NCBI RefSeq assembly: GCF_049856295.1
Contig: NZ_JBNDMZ010000009.1
Span: 1-64,000 of the forward strand
Source of the DNA: JB111 sp049856295
GTDB taxonomy: Bacteria > Actinomycetota > Actinomycetes > Actinomycetales > Actinomycetaceae
DNA length: 64,000 bases
Reading direction: 5' to 3'
Shown: positions 50,134 to 59,189 of the stretch, piece after piece
How the letters are laid out: each line of letters opens with the position of its first letter
How positions within the stretch are numbered: the first letter of the stretch is position 1
Made by a program: the position numbers and the translations under genes
Notes under the pieces: model-generated
What the model was told of the DNA's origin: nothing
What the model saw: only the letters and a program-made list of their open reading frames with translations
The model's database searches: none

Positions 50134-52965
50134 TCAGAACGGCGAGGGAATCCACCAGGTGTCGTGCAGCGTCTGCGATCCGATGCCGTCGCCGTACACG
50201 GCGACGACCATGCCCGAGCGTTCGGCGTCGTAGAAGGTTGTGTAGTGCTCACCCGGGTCGGTGACGTCGGGCGGCGTGCGGAACGCAATGCCGTCCTCGC
50301 CGCCCGAGTAGCCCCAGACCGACCGCTCCCAGCCCAGGTTCTCGTCGCCCTCTGAGGTGAACTCGTCGCGCTCGATACTGCTCTCGAACTCGAGCACCGA
50401 GTACTCGATGCCGTCCGACTGGGTGCAGGTCATCGCCGCCACGAGGCCCGCGGGCACGTCATCCATGTGGCCGGAGACACCGTTCTCGCAGGTGGCGGAG
50501 TTGTAGCCCTGGCCACCCTCCTGCGAGGCGACGAGGTCGGGGAACGTGGCCGGGATCGAGGACTCCGTGCCCCACGCGTCGGCGAGCTCCTCCGCGCCCT
50601 GGGGCTCCTCCCCTCCCCCGCGGGTCAGCAGCCAGATGACGCCACCCACCACGATCAGCCCGACGACGACGATCGCGCCCAGCACCGCCGGGTGCAGGCC
50701 TCGGCGCTTCGTCCCCTTGGCGGCGCTGCCGTACTGGCTCTGACCGCCGTACTGGCCGCTGCCACCGTACGGTCCGGGGCCGGCAGCCGATGCGGGCGAG
50801 CCGGCGAACGGTGCCGGGCCACCCGTGGACGCCGGCGACCCCGCGAACGGCGCGGGACCGCCCGGACCGCCGAGGCCCACGGGTCGCCCGGGAGCTGCTG
50901 AGCCGCCGGGACCGGACGGGCCGGCAGCCGACGCGGGAGAGCCGGCGAACGGAGCGGGTCCGCCGGTGCCGCCCGGTCCACCCGGACGGCCGGCTGCGCC
51001 GGTCGCCGCGGCGCCGCCCTGCGGCGGGACGGCGTGGTTGCCGGTCGCGCCGGAGACGGCCGACGGGCTCGAGCCGCCGGGACCACCGGGGCTCTGCTGA
51101 GGCTGCGGGCCAGGGCCGCCAGGACCACCGGGGGCCTGCTGGGTCTGCGGGCCCGAGCCGCCGGGTCCGGGTACCGCGTGGGAGCCCGTCGCACCGGACG
51201 CGGCCGAGACGGGTGAGCCGGCGCCCGGACCGGCCGTGCCCGTGGCACCCGAACCCGGGCCCGCCGCCACCGGAGCAGCCGCTCCCGGGACTCCGTGACT
51301 TCCCGTGGCGCCGGACATCGCGGACGGGGAGCTGCCGGGCGCACCGGGACGTCCGGGCACAACCGGACCCCCGGAGGCTCCTGGGCCACCGGGGGCGCCC
51401 GGGCCACCGGGGGCTCCTGGGCCACCGGGCCCGCCGCCGGGCCGACCAGGGACGGGACCGCCACCGGGGCCGCCGGCCTGCTCGGACACGGGGATCGCCC
51501 CTGTGGGCTGCCACTGCTGCAGGCGGGCGAGCCGCTGGCTGATCCCGTCGAGGACGACGGGGTGCCGGGCCCCCTTGAACTCGTACGCGACCGTCCAGGT
51601 GCGGCCACCGCTGCCCACGGTGATCTCCTCGAGGTGGTCGCCCGGGATCACGCGCTCGAGCGGGAGACGCGGTGGGAGGTCGAAGAACTGGGACTCGCGC
51701 AGCAGCTGCTCGATCGCGCCGCGGTCCTGGGGCGAGGCCTGGCGCGTGTCGACCGGCCCCACCTGGAGCGACTGCGTGCCCGGGCCGAAGAACCGGCGGA
51801 CCATCAGCGTGAACGGCGGGCGCGGGCCGGTCTGGGACTCGCTCGGGTACTGGCCGCCGCCGGGCGTCCGGCCCGGCGCCGCCTGGGCACCCGCGCCGGG
51901 GGTGGCGGTTCGTCCGGTGCCCGTCCGTTCGCCGGGTCCGGCCACGCGCCGGCCGGTCGGCGGGCCCGCCGTGTGCAGGCCGCTCGCACCACCCGACGCC
52001 GACGATCCGGCGCCCGCTGCAGCACCGGCGGCCGCGACACCAGCACCGGATCCCACACCACCCGAAGACCCACCGGCCTCGGAGCTCTCGCCCGCGCCAC
52101 CTGCCTGCGACTCGCGCAAGGCCTTGTACGCGGCGCGACCGAGCGCACGGCACGTGTCGTACCGCTCGGCCGGGTCCTTGGCCATCGCCTTGGCGATGAC
52201 GGCGTCGAACGCGGTCCCCAGCCCCGGCACGGACTCCGAGGGCTTCGGCGGCGGGAGGGTGAGGTGCGCGTTCATCTTGTTGAACGGCGTGTCCGCGGGG
52301 AACGGGATGCTGCCGGTGAGGAGCTCGTAGAGCACGCAGCCCAGCGCATAGACGTCCACCTTGTGCGACAGGTGGTGCGCCTCGATCTGCTCCGGGGCGG
52401 CGTAGGCGAGGGTCGCGAGCAGGTTGCCGGTGCCCGTGAGGTTGTCGCCGTCGTCGACGGTCTTGGCGATGCCGAAGTCGGTGAGAAGGACCTGCTCGGG
52501 CTCGTCCTCGTCGTCCGGGTCGAGCGGCGGGGCGAGCAGGATGTTGGCGGGCTTGACGTCCCGGTGGAGCAGCCCGTTGCGGTGGGCGAAGTCGAGGCCG
52601 GCGGCGACCTCGTGGACGATGTGGACGGCGCGCGCCGGGTCCAGGCCGCCCTCGACCGCCTTGACCTCGGCGGCGGCGTCCGTGCCCTCGACGTACTGCA
52701 TGGCGATCCACAGCTGGCCCTCGTGCTCGCCGCGGTCGTAGACCGCCACGACGTTGCGGTGGAAGATCTGCGCCGCCAGGTCCGCCTCGCGCTCGAACCG
52801 CGTGCGGAAGGCCTCGTCCTTCGCGAGCGAGGTGCTGAGCATCTTGAGGGCGTCCTGCCGCGGCAGTCTCGGGTGCTTCGCGAGATACACCGACCCCATG
52901 CCGCCCCGACCGAGCTCGCGCACGATCGTGTAGCCGGCGAACTGCTGGCCGGGCTCGTGATCCAC
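50134..52965 (-). CDS. PknB-like Ser/Thr protein kinase with an internal emfourin-like domain
   Basis: A 943-residue receptor-type kinase. The kinase domain is residues 1 to about 280 (GRGGMGSVYLA; catalytic HRNGLLHRDVKPANILL; DFGIAK; APEQI). A low-complexity linker leads to a folded domain at about 395-495 (LMVRRFFGPGTQSLQVGPVDTR; LLRESQFFDLPPRLPLERVIPGDHLEEITVGSGGRTWTVAYEF) that fits the emfourin (protealysin inhibitor) pattern. A long Gly/Pro/Ser/Ala linker (500-770), one membrane helix (AVLGAIVVVGLIVVGGVIWLL, about 790) and an extracellular domain of about 140 residues with two Cys (ATCENGVSG; AMTCTQSDG) follow. GGAG lies 7 nt before the GTG at 52965. The outer domain likely senses a ligand. 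Confidence 0.9.
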   Translation of the reverse strand: MDHEPGQQFAGYTIVRELGRGGMGSVYLAKHPRLPRQDALKMLSTSLAKDEAFRTRFEREADLAAQIFHRNVVAVYDRGEHEGQLWIAMQYVEGTDAAAEVKAVEGGLDPARAVHIVHEVAAGLDFAHRNGLLHRDVKPANILLAPPLDPDDEDEPEQVLLTDFGIAKTVDDGDNLTGTGNLLATLAYAAPEQIEAHHLSHKVDVYALGCVLYELLTGSIPFPADTPFNKMNAHLTLPPPKPSESVPGLGTAFDAVIAKAMAKDPAERYDTCRALGRAAYKALRESQAGGAGESSEAGGSSGGVGSGAGVAAAGAAAGAGSSASGGASGLHTAGPPTGRRVAGPGERTGTGRTATPGAGAQAAPGRTPGGGQYPSESQTGPRPPFTLMVRRFFGPGTQSLQVGPVDTRQASPQDRGAIEQLLRESQFFDLPPRLPLERVIPGDHLEEITVGSGGRTWTVAYEFKGARHPVVLDGISQRLARLQQWQPTGAIPVSEQAGGPGGGPVPGRPGGGPGGPGAPGGPGAPGGPGASGGPVVPGRPGAPGSSPSAMSGATGSHGVPGAAAPVAAGPGSGATGTAGPGAGSPVSAASGATGSHAVPGPGGSGPQTQQAPGGPGGPGPQPQQSPGGPGGSSPSAVSGATGNHAVPPQGGAAATGAAGRPGGPGGTGGPAPFAGSPASAAGPSGPGGSAAPGRPVGLGGPGGPAPFAGSPASTGGPAPFAGSPASAAGPGPYGGSGQYGGQSQYGSAAKGTKRRGLHPAVLGAIVVVGLIVVGGVIWLLTRGGGEEPQGAEELADAWGTESSIPATFPDLVASQEGGQGYNSATCENGVSGHMDDVPAGLVAAMTCTQSDGIEYSVLEFESSIERDEFTSEGDENLGWERSVWGYSGGEDGIAFRTPPDVTDPGEHYTTFYDAERSGMVVAVYGDGIGSQTLHDTWWIPSPF

Positions 52966-53136
52966 CGATGGACTCCGCTCTGACGACTGGGCGCGCGAAA
53001 CTGACGCGAACATACCTTCGCAACACGCTATCGCCGTCGGCACCCCGAGGTGCGGCTAGTTCTCCCCCGTCGGCGCGTGTCGCCGGCGGCTCCGGTCGGT
53101 GCCGGACATGCGATCGACCTCGTGCAGCCGGGTCGG

Positions 53137-54468
53137 TCAGGGCACGTCGGCCTGGACGAGCCGCCCTCGTCCGGTCACCGTCACGGGACCGAGGTCGCCC
53201 GCCACGAACACGGCCTGCCCGCGGTGCAGCGTGGCGGCGAGCCCGTCGACGGTCACGGTGACCTCGCCGTCGAGCGCGAGCAGGATCCGCGGCCCGCGAC
53301 CGGGCACGAGGGACTCGGCCTCGCCCTCGGCCTCGAGCGTGACGACGGCGAGCTCGAAGTCGTCGACGGGCGCGTAGTAGACGCCCACGCTCTCGCTCAC
53401 GGTCTCCGGCGCGATCCGGACCGGTGGCGCCGCCACGTACTCGAGCGCCTCGAGCACCTCCCCGACGGCGACGTGCTTGCTCGTCAGCCCTGCCCGCAGG
53501 ACGTTGTCCGAGGACGCCATGATCTCGACCGCGAACCCGGAGAGGTAGGCGTGCACCGCGCCGGCGGGCACGAACATCGCCTCGCCGGGGTGCAGGGTCA
53601 CGGGGTTGAGCAGGAGGGCCACGACGACGCCCGGGTCCCCCGGGTGCTCCCCCGCGAGCTGCCCGACGATGCGGTCCATGCGCGGCGACGGCGACGACCC
53701 GTCAGCCAGGCGCCGCGCGCAGGCGGCAGCCACCGCAGCGACCTCGTCCGCGCTCGGCCGGGTCTCCTCGCGCAGCAGCCGCTCGACCACGGAGCGCACA
53801 CCGTCCGCCGACGGCGCCGCCCGCAGCGCCTCCTCGAGCTCCGCTGTCAGAGGCGTCCCGAGACCGGCGAGCACCTCGATCGCGCGCCGCGGGGCCCGGA
53901 ACCCGCACACGGCCTCGAACCGCGTGAGGGCGTAGACCATCTCCGGCTTGTGGTTGGGGTCCCGGTAGCTGCGCGCGAAGTCGCCGCGCGGGATGCCGGC
54001 GGCCTCCTCCTCGTCGAACCTCCGCCGGGCCCGCTCGAGGTCGGGGTGGACCTGGAGGGAGAGCGCGCGGTCGGGCGCGATGAGCTTGAGCAGGTAGGGC
54101 AGGTGCTCGCCGTACCGGGTGACGACGTCGGCGCCGAGCGTGCGGGACGGGTCGGCCGCGATGTGGTCGCCGAGGGAGCGCGGTTCGCCGCCGGTGGTGC
54201 GCCGTTCGCCGTCGGGCGGGTCGGTCGTCGCGCCGGGACCGCCGGCGGTCAGGGGAGGTTCGCCGTCGGGCGTGGTGACGGGTGTCGATCCCGCGGGGCG
54301 GCACGGGCGGGTCCGGGCCTGGGCCTCGGGGTGCGCGCCGAACCACAGCTCGGCGACGGGACCGCCCGCCGGCTCGACGCCGAGGAGCTCGGGGATGCGG
54401 GTCGCGGATCCCCATGCGTAGTCCCGCGGCGCTCCCTCGATGCGCACCAGGCCCTGGACGGCGGACAT
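53137..54468 (-). CDS. manA: Mannose-6-phosphate isomerase, class I
   Basis: A 443-residue Zn enzyme converting fructose-6-phosphate to mannose-6-phosphate for GDP-mannose and cell-wall glycans. Zn-binding residues lie in LSLQVHPDLERA (Gln and His), HKPEMVYALTRFEAVCGF (Glu), and the C-terminal GAVHAYLSGFAVEIMASSDNVLRAGLTSKH (His, and catalytic Arg). A 45-residue polar insert (residues about 55-100, TRPCRPAGSTPVTTPDGEPP...) near the N-terminus is not usual for ManA and is probably a surface loop. GGAG precedes the ATG at 54468. Confidence 0.94.
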   Translation of the reverse strand: MSAVQGLVRIEGAPRDYAWGSATRIPELLGVEPAGGPVAELWFGAHPEAQARTRPCRPAGSTPVTTPDGEPPLTAGGPGATTDPPDGERRTTGGEPRSLGDHIAADPSRTLGADVVTRYGEHLPYLLKLIAPDRALSLQVHPDLERARRRFDEEEAAGIPRGDFARSYRDPNHKPEMVYALTRFEAVCGFRAPRRAIEVLAGLGTPLTAELEEALRAAPSADGVRSVVERLLREETRPSADEVAAVAAACARRLADGSSPSPRMDRIVGQLAGEHPGDPGVVVALLLNPVTLHPGEAMFVPAGAVHAYLSGFAVEIMASSDNVLRAGLTSKHVAVGEVLEALEYVAAPPVRIAPETVSESVGVYYAPVDDFELAVVTLEAEGEAESLVPGRGPRILLALDGEVTVTVDGLAATLHRGQAVFVAGDLGPVTVTGRGRLVQADVP

Positions 54469-54802
54469 GCTCACTCCGTTTCGATCGTGCCCGCGCTGGT
54501 CGGCGGGACCCGCCATTCTCACCGGACGCGGAGGCGTCGGTCGACATCGCGGCGGGGAGTTGTCCCGATCCCCGGGGACGTCGAGTGCGGGGCGGCGTCG
54601 GTCCGTGGGGCGCGTCCGGTCCGCACGAGTGTGTCCCGCCCGCCCGGTACGGGTGCGTGCCGGGGCGCTCGAGTGTGCGGGTGAGGAGTGTCGGCCGCGC
54701 GCCCCGGGGGCGTCGAGTAGCCGGTGGGCGCGCCACGGCGGACGTGCGTCCGGTGCGCCCCGGCGCGCGACCCGTCCCACGCACCTGGGCCCGTGGAACG
54801 AC
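54469..54802. other. Intergenic region manA - rpmF
   Basis: A 334-bp stretch, extremely GC-rich, with repeated GTGCGG/CGAGTG-like words (CGTCGAGTGCGGGG near 54578, CTCGAGTGTGCGGG near 54670) of the dispersed repeat type. No coding frame, tRNA or palindrome of note. It must contain the manA promoter. Confidence 0.45.
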
Positions 54803-54836
54803 GACGGCCCCGCACCCTGACGGGTACGGGGCCGTG
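54803..54836 (-). terminator. Terminator after rpmF
   Basis: ACGGCCCCG pairs with CGGGGCCGT. Inside it ACCC pairs with GGGT around TGAC, giving a 13-bp stem with one mismatched pair, 13 bp after the rpmF stop on the minus strand. Confidence 0.82.
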
Positions 54837-54848
54837 CGTGAAGATGCG

Positions 54849-55016
54849 TCAGTCAGCCTCGACGAGGCCCTTCTGGTAGGCCTTCGCCAGACGACGGGGG
54901 ACCTTGATCTCGCGACCCTTGACGCGGACGGTGACGAGCTCGGTGAGCTCGGCCTTCCACTGGGACCGGCGAGAGCGGGTGTTGCTGCGGGACATCTTGC
55001 GCTTGGGAACTGCCAT
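54849..55016 (-). CDS. rpmF: 50S ribosomal protein L32, cysteine-free form
   Basis: A 55-residue protein: MAVPKRKMSRSNTRSRRSQW, then KAELTELVTVRVKGREIKVP, then RRLAKAYQKGLVEAD. It has the L32 N-terminus. The zinc-binding cysteines of the C+ form are missing, as in mycobacterial RpmF, so this is the zinc-independent variant. AAAGGAG precedes the ATG. It is a single gene ended by a terminator. Confidence 0.95.
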   Translation of the reverse strand: MAVPKRKMSRSNTRSRRSQWKAELTELVTVRVKGREIKVPRRLAKAYQKGLVEAD

Positions 55017-55201
55017 GGCCCTGCCGCTCCTTTCTCGGGTGGACGATCAACGACCCCCAAGGATGCCAGAGCACGACGCCCAGGGGCCAACCTGCACAGC
55101 CTACGCGTCGTGTGAGATCCCTCGCCAGGCCCTCGGGCGCGCGACGCGTCACACCGCCCGCCTAGGATCGAGCTGCAGCCGAGCCCGAGGAGAGGACCGC
55201 C

Positions 55202-56341
55202 GTGCCGAGCCCGTCACCGCACGACGACGAGGCCACCCGCGCGTCCGCCGCCCTGCTCGGCGACCTGACCGCAGGGATCGCGCACGAGCTGACCAACCCG
55301 GTCGCGGCGATGGCCAGCGCCCTCGACCACCTTGCCGACGACCTCGACGACCTGCTCGACTCGCTCGCGCACGGCTCGCGCGCGGGCGACTCTCCTGCCG
55401 CCGACCTGCGCGGACGGATCGAGGACGCACGGCGCCGCATCGCCCACGCCCGCAACCGCCCCCTGCGCGCGAGCGCGGACGACCGTGCGCTGCGCCGCTC
55501 CCTCGCGGCCGAGGTCGGGGACGACGTGCTCGCACGCCGACTGCTCTCGGCCGGCGTGGAGGACCCGGCCGAGGCCGCGCGGCTCGCGGGCGACGAGTCG
55601 GCGATCGCGCGCGCCACGCACGCCACCGCCGTCGGCGACGCGCTGCGGCACCTCGACGGCGGCACCCGCCAGGTCGGCGCGCTCGTCGCGAGCATCCGCG
55701 CACACGTCCAGGCAGACTCCCCTCCGCAAGGGGGTGCCGCGGCGTCGGGCAGCTCCGTCGACCAGAGCGCCCCGGTGGCACAGGGCGAGGACGCGTCGAC
55801 GACGTCTGCGGACCCCGGGGCACCGGGCGGCGGAGGCCCTGGCGGCGACCCCACCGCGTCCGTCGTCGTCGCGGACTCGTTGCGCTCCGCCCTCACCCTC
55901 ACCGAGCACCGCCGCCGCGGCATCGCCACCGAGGTCACGCTCGCCGACGTCCCACCTGTGCGCGCCGAGCCCGGCCGTCTCGACCAGGTCTGGACCAACG
56001 TCCTCGTCAACGCGGCCGACGCCATGGGCGGGCACGGCACCCTGTCGATCGACGTGTCGGCGACGGAGGACGGGAACGTGCGCGTCGTCGTCGGGAACGA
56101 CGGGCCGCCGATCCCGGCCGGCGACCTCGAACGGATCTTCACGCGGCGGTTCACCACCCGGTCCGGCGGCAGCGGCGGTGGACTGGGACTGGGGCTTGCG
56201 CTGTCGCGTGACATCGTCGAGCACGCCGGGGGGACGATGACGGCTCGCTCGCGCGAGGGACTGACGGAGATGATCGTGGAGCTGCCGCCCGGTCCGGGCG
56301 CGCAGGTGGCGGACGGGACCGCCGGGAGGGAGACGAGATGA
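55202..56341 (+). CDS. Soluble sensor histidine kinase
   Basis: A 379-residue kinase without membrane helices. The DHp domain has the H-box GDLTAGIAHELTNPVAAMASAL (His near residue 29). A helical middle region spans about 60-160. A Gly/Ala/Ser-rich linker follows (residues about 180-220). The HATPase_c domain has RLDQVWTNVLVNAADAMG, VVVGNDGPPIP and GGGLGLGLALSRDIVEHAGG. The H-box and middle region resemble the cytoplasmic kinases that in other actinobacteria are fused to a cyclic-nucleotide-binding domain. That domain is missing here. GTG start with GAGGAG upstream. Overlaps its response regulator by ATGA. Confidence 0.9.
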   Translation: MPSPSPHDDEATRASAALLGDLTAGIAHELTNPVAAMASALDHLADDLDDLLDSLAHGSRAGDSPAADLRGRIEDARRRIAHARNRPLRASADDRALRRSLAAEVGDDVLARRLLSAGVEDPAEAARLAGDESAIARATHATAVGDALRHLDGGTRQVGALVASIRAHVQADSPPQGGAAASGSSVDQSAPVAQGEDASTTSADPGAPGGGGPGGDPTASVVVADSLRSALTLTEHRRRGIATEVTLADVPPVRAEPGRLDQVWTNVLVNAADAMGGHGTLSIDVSATEDGNVRVVVGNDGPPIPAGDLERIFTRRFTTRSGGSGGGLGLGLALSRDIVEHAGGTMTARSREGLTEMIVELPPGPGAQVADGTAGRETR

Positions 56342-56829
56342 GGCTGACCATCGTCGTGCTGGAGGACGACCCCGGGGTGCGGGCCGCCGTCGTGCGTGAC
56401 CTCGAACCGTTCGCGGCGACGGTGCGCATCGAGGAGGCCGACACGGTCGACGACGCGTGGGAGATCGTCGACGAGGTGATGGCGGACGAGGACATCCCCG
56501 CGATGCTGCTCGTCGACCACGGGCTCCCCGGCCGCAACGGCGTCGACATGCTCGTCGAGGCATGGGTCGACCCGCGCACGTCCGACTCGCGCAAGATCCT
56601 GCTCACCGCCGAGGCCGAGCAGGCGGACACGATCCGGGCGGTCAACGAGGGCGGGCTCGACCATTACATCGGCAAGCCCTGGGACCCCGATGCCCTGCGC
56701 GCGACGGTCCGCAAGCAGCTGACGGACTTCGTCCTCACCACGAGAACCCCGGCCGACGCCCATGTCGCGGCCCTGGAGGCCGACCGGGTCGCCCACCTGC
56801 TCGGGCGTGAGGAGCAGGCCGCCGAGTGA
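56338..56829 (+). CDS. Stand-alone response regulator receiver
   Basis: A 163-residue CheY-like receiver with no output domain. The acidic pair is VVLEDDPGV, the phospho-accepting Asp is in MLLVDHGLPGRNGVDMLVEA, Thr is in KILLTAEAEQADT and Lys is in HYIGKPWDPDAL. About 35 extra C-terminal residues (TTRTPADAHVAALEADRVAHLLG) look helical and may bind a partner. It is coupled to the kinase upstream by ATGA and to the YigZ gene downstream by GTGA. Output is unknown. Confidence 0.92.
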   Translation: MRLTIVVLEDDPGVRAAVVRDLEPFAATVRIEEADTVDDAWEIVDEVMADEDIPAMLLVDHGLPGRNGVDMLVEAWVDPRTSDSRKILLTAEAEQADTIRAVNEGGLDHYIGKPWDPDALRATVRKQLTDFVLTTRTPADAHVAALEADRVAHLLGREEQAAE

Positions 56830-57617
56830 CCGCCGGTGCCACCGGCGGGTCCGGGTCTGGGTCTGGGTCTGGGTCTGGGTCTGGGTCCGAGGCCGGCACG
56901 TCCGGCGTCGGCCCCGGGGGTGTCGGCGCCGGGTCCGGGACCTTCTCCCCCGACGACGGCGCACCCCTCGTCGCGCTCCGCCCCGCGCGCGGCGCCCGGG
57001 CCGAGTTCGAGGTCGTGGAGAAGCGGTCGCGGTTCCTCGCACTCGCCGCACGGGCCGACGACGAGGACGCCGCCCGCTCCCTCCTGGCCGACGCGCGGGC
57101 CGCGCACCCGCAGGCCCGGCACCACTGCTCGGCGTGGATCCTGCCCGGTGAGGACGGCGGGCCCCCGGTCGCGCACAGCTCCGACGACGGCGAGCCCTCG
57201 GGGACGGCGGGCCGACCGATGCTCGACCGGCTCGACGGGGCGGGCCTCGAGGCGGTGGCCGTCGTCGTCGTGCGGTACTTCGGCGGGACGCTGCTGGGGA
57301 CCGGCGGTCTCGTGCGTGCGTACGGCGACGCCGTCGGTGGGGCGCTCGAGGAACTGCCCCGGGTCGGCGTGCGGGTGCTCACGCGGTGCACGGTGACGGC
57401 CGACCATGCGGTCGGGCCGCGGCTCGAGGCGGAGCTGCTGTCGTCGGGGTCGTCGATGACGTCGGTCCTGGACGTGCGGTGGAACGCGGAAGGTGTCGAG
57501 CTGGACGTCGCCACCGACGACCCGGGGGCGCTCGAGGCGCGGGCGGCAGAGCTGTCCGGCGGGACGGCCCGGGTGATCGTCGCAGGACCCCACGAGGTCG
57601 AGCTGCCCCACGGATGA
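56826..57617 (+). CDS. YigZ/IMPACT-family protein with a GS-repeat N-terminus
   Basis: A 263-residue protein. Residues 1-45 are Gly/Ser/Thr-rich (GSGSGSGSGSGS) encoded by a GGGTCT hexamer microsatellite at 56847-56888. The UPF0029/YigZ domain follows: EFEVVEKRSRFLALAARADDEDAARSLLADARAAHPQARHHCSAWIL and SDDGEPSGTAGRPMLDRLDGAGLEAVAVVVVRYFGGTLLGTGGLVRAYGDAVGGAL. A DUF1949 domain is at the end. The family is linked to translation control (IMPACT) and proline metabolism in bacteria; exact role unknown. GTG start overlaps the regulator stop. Confidence 0.88.
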   Translation: MTAGATGGSGSGSGSGSGSGSEAGTSGVGPGGVGAGSGTFSPDDGAPLVALRPARGARAEFEVVEKRSRFLALAARADDEDAARSLLADARAAHPQARHHCSAWILPGEDGGPPVAHSSDDGEPSGTAGRPMLDRLDGAGLEAVAVVVVRYFGGTLLGTGGLVRAYGDAVGGALEELPRVGVRVLTRCTVTADHAVGPRLEAELLSSGSSMTSVLDVRWNAEGVELDVATDDPGALEARAAELSGGTARVIVAGPHEVELPHG

Positions 57618-57667
57618 GGGGATCTCGCCCCGCGAGTGCGGGGACCCACGGCATCAACCTGGACGGC

Positions 57668-57696
57668 TTGTTCTAGTTCTCATAGAACTATAGAGT
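57668..57696 (+). promoter_or_regulatory. GntR promoter with palindromic spacer operator
   Basis: TTGTTC (57668-57673) and TAGAGT (57691-57696) are separated by exactly 17 bp, and those 17 bp are the perfect palindrome TAGTTCT-CAT-AGAACTA (57674-57690). The ATG at 57703 lies 6 nt after the -10. A bound GntR dimer would sit between -35 and -10 and block RNA polymerase. Confidence 0.88.
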
Positions 57697-57702
57697 GAAC
57701 CT

Positions 57703-58056
57703 ATGCAGGTCGTCATCGACACCGCCTCGGCGGAACCGCTCTTCGAGCAGGTGGTCGCCCAGATCCGGGGCGCCATCCTGGCCGGCGAGGTCCGTCCGGG
57801 CGAGAAGCTGCCGTCGGCGAAGGACCTCGCCGCCGGGCTCGACGTCAACCAGCACACCGTGCTGCACGCCTACCAGGCGCTGCGCGACGAGGGCTTCATC
57901 GAGCTCCGCCGCGGTCGTGGCGCCACGGTCCGCGCCGACCACCCCTACCCGGACGCCAAGCTGCTGCGCGCGATCGAGACCGTGCGCCGGGCGGCCGCGG
58001 ACTCCGGCGTCCCCCTCAACACCGTCATCCACCTCCTCAAGGAGCCGCAGTCATGA
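57703..58056 (+). CDS. GntR-family regulator, YtrA type
   Basis: A 117-residue regulator with a winged-helix N-terminal domain: PLFEQVVAQIRGAILAGEVRPGEKLPSAKDLAAGLDVNQHTVLHAYQALRDEGFIELRRGRGATV. A short C-terminal helix pair of about 45 residues follows, as in the YtrA subfamily. It lacks a ligand domain. It is coupled by ATGA to the membrane-protein gene downstream. Very probably autorepressed through the palindrome in its own promoter. Leaderless start. Confidence 0.93.
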   Translation: MQVVIDTASAEPLFEQVVAQIRGAILAGEVRPGEKLPSAKDLAAGLDVNQHTVLHAYQALRDEGFIELRRGRGATVRADHPYPDAKLLRAIETVRRAAADSGVPLNTVIHLLKEPQS

Positions 58057-59189
58057 CCACCGCCGACGCCACAGCCACCCGCACCGGTCGCGGCCCGGTC
58101 CCCCACCGCGGACGTCGACTCCTGCTCGGGGTCGCCCTCCCGCTCCTCGTCACGGCGGCCGCGTGGATCTACATCGCCGCGGTCGCGAGTGACCTCCCGA
58201 GCCAGGTGGCGGTGCACTGGGGCACGGACGGCCCGGACCGGTGGAGCTCCCGCACCGAGCTGCTGCTCGTGCCGGCCATCCTGTGCGCGGTCAGCCTGGC
58301 GATCACGTGCCCGCTTGCGGCCCTGACCGGCCGGCAGTCGATGACGCGGCGGATGACGGTCGGCCTCTCGGCAGGACTGGCCACGATGTTCGCGGGGATC
58401 GCCGTCGCCACGGTGCAGGTGAACCTCACCGACCCGCCGGGCGAGCCGCTTGCCGGCATCCTCATGGCGTCCGTCGCGGGCCTCGTCGTCGGCATCGCCG
58501 CGGCCGCCGGCGCCGGGGACGACCCGGTCGTCCGCGCGACCGAGCCCGTGCCCGCGGACGCCGAGCGTGCCGACCTCGGGCCGACCCAGCGCGCGGTGTG
58601 GGCGCAGGGAACCGGCGTATCGACGGGCGTGCTCGTCACCCTCGTCCTCGTCATGGCCGCGATCGGAGTTCTCATGGGCGTGCTCGGCAGCTGGCTGTGG
58701 GGCGCCGTCTTCGCCATCGCGCTCATCGCCCTCGAGCTGGCCTTCCTCCGGTTCCACGTGCGGGTCGACGCGGACGGCCTCGTCGCCCGCTCGATGCTCG
58801 GCATGACCGTGCTCCGGGCGCGGGCCGACGAGGTCGTGCGGTCCGACGTCGTGCAGGTCGAGCCGTTCGCCGAGTTCGGCGGCTGGGGGCTGCGGACCGA
58901 TGCCCACGGTCGCGTCGGGCTCGTCACGCGCAGGGGCGAGGCGATCCGGGTCGAGCGATCGGGCGGACGCATCCAGCTCGTGACGATCGACGACGCCGGG
59001 CGCGGCGCCGCCCTGCTCAACACGATGGCGGAGCGCGCGCGGCCGGTCTCCCGGCTCGAGGACACCGAGCTCGGCGACGCCGCTCCCCGTCCGCAGGCCC
59101 GCGACGCGATCGAGCCGCACGGGCCGGCGGCGGGTGGCCGGAAGGCTGCAGCGGACGGCGGGAGCGACGCCGGCGTCGTGGGTGACTGA
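58053..59189 (+). CDS. DUF1648 membrane protein
   Basis: A 378-residue protein with six helices (about 22-46, 68-88, 98-118, 128-148, 188-210 and 212-228). The DUF1648 block is SDLPSQVAVHWGTDGPDRWSS after the first helix. A soluble C-terminal half (FHVRVDADGLVARSMLGMTVLRARADEVVRSDVVQV...AIRVERSGGRIQLVTIDDAGRGAALLNTM) has a PH-like beta character. It is often found next to YtrA-type GntR genes. Role unknown; envelope stress or transport regulation is only a guess. The C-terminal tail of about 40 residues is disordered. Confidence 0.82.
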   Translation: MTTADATATRTGRGPVPHRGRRLLLGVALPLLVTAAAWIYIAAVASDLPSQVAVHWGTDGPDRWSSRTELLLVPAILCAVSLAITCPLAALTGRQSMTRRMTVGLSAGLATMFAGIAVATVQVNLTDPPGEPLAGILMASVAGLVVGIAAAAGAGDDPVVRATEPVPADAERADLGPTQRAVWAQGTGVSTGVLVTLVLVMAAIGVLMGVLGSWLWGAVFAIALIALELAFLRFHVRVDADGLVARSMLGMTVLRARADEVVRSDVVQVEPFAEFGGWGLRTDAHGRVGLVTRRGEAIRVERSGGRIQLVTIDDAGRGAALLNTMAERARPVSRLEDTELGDAAPRPQARDAIEPHGPAAGGRKAAADGGSDAGVVGD

